This document shows, one piece after another, positions 61,079 through 64,000 of a stretch of DNA of 64,000 nt (position 1 is its first letter; each line of letters opens with the position of its first letter). The position numbers were made by a program, and so were the translations under genes. This DNA is from Adiantum capillus-veneris (lineage: Eukaryota > Streptophyta > Polypodiopsida > Polypodiales > Pteridaceae), in assembly GCA_014529385.2 (NCBI GenBank), contig CM043963.1, positions 78,106,912 to 78,170,911 of the forward strand, written 5' to 3'. The notes beneath the pieces are model-generated. The model was given only the letters and a program-made list of their open reading frames with translations. It ran no database searches and was not told where the DNA came from.

Positions 61079-62240
61079 CTAAACCCATGGCCCCTTAAGC
61101 AATAAAGAGAGAAACTGAATCGTCACTTGTGGATGTGTTGGCTTCATCATCTTTGAAGTTGTCATCTTCCATCTCATCATCATCATCATCATCATGGAAA
61201 TTATCCTCGCTAAGATTGGTTGCAGTGGACTTGAATCATCAATCTCTCTCTCCTCTGTCTCCTCCTCATCCAAAGTAGTAGGTGTGAGAGAGTCAAAGAT
61301 GATCTCCACTTCATTAGTGGCAAAAATGGTTCTGCCCCAAGTGTTACTGGAACTACAAACCAAAGTTTTGGTTGGTGAATTGATGGGATATAGATGACCT
61401 GTAGAAGAGAGACTCAAAGTGAGTGATATTGATATTACGTTACAAGCTAATAAGGGTAAAGAAGGCTATCACTCACCTACTTACAGTTGTGTGGAAAAAC
61501 TAAGTTGTCATACCTCCTCGTGTGATGCACATTGGAGTCCACCATGTAGAGCCCATTATCATGTCGTCTAGACACATTTTCAAACTACTTGCACTCAAAG
61601 ATAAGGCTATGAAAGATTCTAAAATTGACCTTTAGTATCCTTTAAATAGGCCCATAGTACTTGGCTTCATCACCATTTGTGTCAAAGTTTCCCATGACTG
61701 TGTACCATCATAAAGAGGTGTTTGAGCACTCAATAGAAACACGTTCTCCATTTCTTGTGCTCATTGACTGCATGGTCTATAATCCTCTTGGCACATGTTG
61801 GATTCATGTGCCAAAAACTCATCAACCATGTCGAACATGTACTCATCCTCAAACTCGAACTGTCTCTGAGATGCATGTGGAGAAGCTGCCAAAGTAGAGA
61901 TAGTACCACAATCACCACGCGCCATGCCTTCACTCACCCACTCTTGTCGTTGTCTTTCAGTGTTGCATGCCATAGCACTACCACTGAACACAGACCAATG
62001 GGGAGCATCCTCAAGCGAGGGGGGATGGTGCTCCTACCTACTCGAACGCCTTTTTAAGGGATCCAAAGCCCCTCGTTCTCCACATTCTCCAAGGCAATGT
62101 GCCTCAAGCGAGGGATTCTCCTTTGCACTTGGTACAAAGAGAATGGAGTTGATTATTGATCCATCGTTCACATTAGGGGCTATTTGGAGAGCCACAATCA
62201 TCCCAATTGTCCTGCACATTCATGAAAGATAGTTAGATAA
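61079..62240 (-). pseudogene. CACTA tnp2 C-terminal region, decayed (right arm)
   Basis: Minus strand, the partner of 612-1570 plus 4525-4696 without the LTR insertion. The frame 61417-61079 reads through the old insertion site (TPTTLDEEETEEREIDDSSP) and then shifts in an ATCATC run near 61190. The DUF4216-like part lies at about 61740-61480. The copy differs from the left arm by scattered substitutions, and its splice-donor region is altered. Confidence 0.5.
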
Positions 62241-62733
62241 ATTCAATAATCTTTGAAAAATTACATTTTCTCTAAAAGATAAATAGTCAGTGTTGGAGGT
62301 GTAGGCTAATATTTCAATAGTGAAAGAAAAGAAATGACTAAAGGAACACTAGAAAAAAATGCAATAAGTAGGAAAAGAGAGGTGTCATAAAAACATAAAA
62401 ATTGTACTAAAAGGACTGTTGGTTAGAGAGGAGGTTGCGAAATCACAAGCCTACAACATCGGGTTCTTATTGCAATGTTGGAGAGGGGGAATTGGGGAAC
62501 ACACCCAACACTCAACATACAACCTCTCTATAGCTCATGGCATTCGCAGCACCCATGCTCTGTCAGAAACATCTTTGAAAGACACAATTTACACAAGCAG
62601 ATCATTGTTGCACACTTCCCAATTCTCAGACACCTGACCAGACCATAAGACACCATGAACCCACAACCAAAACTTGTTTCAACCCTTACAACAAACATGA
62701 CTACTCAACCTCAGTCAACACACCCCCAGTTGG

Positions 62734-62736
<3 letters not shown>

Positions 62737-62768
<32 letters not shown>
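62737..62768 (+). repeat. 32-base G run (block R edge)
   Basis: A homopolymer at the same structural edge as 31077-31103, 34134-34146, 37859-37905 and 40945-40953, varying in length between copies. Confidence 0.9.
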
Positions 62769-62772
<4 letters not shown>

Positions 62773-64000
62773 CACATCAACACTGTCGACATTGACAAAC
62801 ACCACAAGAGCAGGAGAAAGAGAAGGTGGGAAGGAGAAATGACACAAAATTGGGGCAACAAGAGCTTGATCTTCCTTCAAAAGAACATTCAAAATTCCCT
62901 CTTAGTAGGCTTAAAGGGCTCCGAAAAAGGCCCAAGAAAAAATACACTCACTCTCTTTGGATCTCTTGCAAATGGTAGGCCAAAATCCCAAAAAAATGAT
63001 TTAAAAAACCCTTTAATAACGGTGCCCTATGCATCTTTGTAATATCTATTTTCTTATTTTTAAATGTTGGGTACATTACACCTTTAGACACCCATAGCAT
63101 TGCTTTGTCTTGCTCACAACACTGACCAACTTTGGCTACATCATCATTGCCCAACCCCTTGTTCAACATTCATGTTCAACAATAAACACGCTTATTAAAC
63201 TTTAGAACCTACAACACCAAACTCACAACCAACCACACTAGAAAACCACAACCACTCAGAGGGGGTCACTATGTATAAATTGTGTATATCACGTGCGTTC
63301 AATGAGTATTTTTAAAAATCTTTAGTTGTGAATTTTTGACAAAGAAAATACACCCTTTTCCTATTCAAATTGTATGCTTTTTCCTTAATTTCATTTTATA
63401 GTACCCTTATGTATGTGAAAATGTGAAAATGTGAAAATAAAATAAAATTTAGTAACCCCTTCTGCTGCACTCATGTGATAGTCAAAAAATTATTAGGCGA
63501 TCCCCCCAAGTACAACCATATGTACAAGATATATACAAAGATATGTCTCTATTGCATATTATCTCTTTCAGGTGGGTTACCCAACCCCCTTGGCCACAAT
63601 CTGATGCACATCAGGCACAAAACCCATGTCAAAGTACATCTTGAGTTACACACCATTCAGCTGGTGCCTAAGAAGCTTACTATTTGCTTGTACCAACTAA
63701 TAGGTCCCATTAGGAAAGGCCTTCTACACCTTGTATGGACCCATTCACTTGTTCTTGAACTTATTCAGGAAAGTTAAATCCAGGTATCTCTCATATTTAT
63801 TACTAGGTTGATAAAATGAAAAAACCCTAAAACGCATGTAAGGTAATACTAATGTAGACACGACCCCCACTTTAAATTCTTATGACTTGGTCAGTTGAAC
63901 ACTTATTTGGTGGTATCTAAGAAGAAAATCATAGAAATCAAACTCAACACTTTGATCTCATAAATTTAGACATCATCCAAGCCCTCTTTGTATGTGCACC
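62769..64000 (-). repeat. Gypsy-derived block R, copy 6 (runs off the window)
   Basis: Follows the right arm as the other blocks follow the arm-derived segments. It contains the same post-integrase remnant on the minus strand (63800-63570) and matches 27.6-28.8 kb closely. Confidence 0.7.

Larger units (their letters stand above)
58483..62597 (-). repeat. Right arm of the large inverted repeat
   Basis: Reverse complement of 231-6866. It lacks the LTR element of the left arm (clean empty site near 61255-61275) and carries a LINE fragment that the left arm lacks. The family continues past 62597 into sequence shared with 30.9 and 37.6 kb and the G-run edge of block R. Segments at 58.5-59.05 and 59.55-60.49 kb have no recognisable gene, though two frames (58757-58996 and 59570-59872) are kept in both arms. 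Confidence 0.85.

Overview
This window is nuclear DNA of a land plant with a repeat-swollen genome. It shows Ty1/copia and Ty3/gypsy LTR retrotransposons with the plant initiator-tRNA-Met primer site, a CACTA transposon, a LINE, long (CT)n/(GA)n tracts and one cell-wall proline-rich/extensin-like gene. A fern or other large-genome lineage is a guess from repeat style only. Almost every long open frame belongs to a mobile element. I saw no tRNA, rRNA or CRISPR.

Layout: (1) 0.23-6.87 kb is the left arm of a large inverted repeat whose right arm is 58.48-62.60 kb. Both arms carry a decayed CACTA tnp2 C-terminus and a decayed gypsy integrase. The left arm is split by a young non-autonomous LTR retrotransposon (1571-4524, TSD GGAGG), and the right arm preserves its empty site. 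(2) 6.9-16.15 kb is a nest of gypsy LTRs plus a chromodomain gypsy pol with few lesions. (3) 16.15-18.80 kb is a 5'-deleted copia element with an intact RT-RNase H frame and a 3' LTR holding a minisatellite. (4) 18.8-22.3 kb has an inverted copia fragment, an AT-rich tandem repeat and a decayed protein-kinase-like gene. (5) 22340-27402 is a structurally complete copia element (TSD TATAT) with a broken reading frame. (6) 27.6-45.1 kb is a mosaic of recurring decayed minus-strand gypsy blocks, a fragment copied from the extensin-like gene, and a roughly 6.75 kb tandem segmental duplication. (7) 45.8-46.7 kb holds the one host-like gene: a (CT)78 tract, a TATA box and a signal peptide with YKPKP/SPPPP repeats, but no in-frame ATG. 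(8) 50662-58166 is a complete CACTA transposon (TIR CACTACAAC, TSD GAC) containing tnp2, a second gene and a nested LINE. (9) 58.2-64 kb is the right arm and another gypsy block.

The most interesting signal is a link between LINE 3' ends and microsatellites. Every LINE 3' end found here shares a short hairpin motif (AGGTCA-loop-TGACCT) and directly abuts a (GA)n tract. In one case the uninterrupted (TC)n target survives in the opposite arm of the inverted repeat. The elements do not work together as a pathway; the window records nested insertion and duplication, with paired copies that allow events to be ordered.
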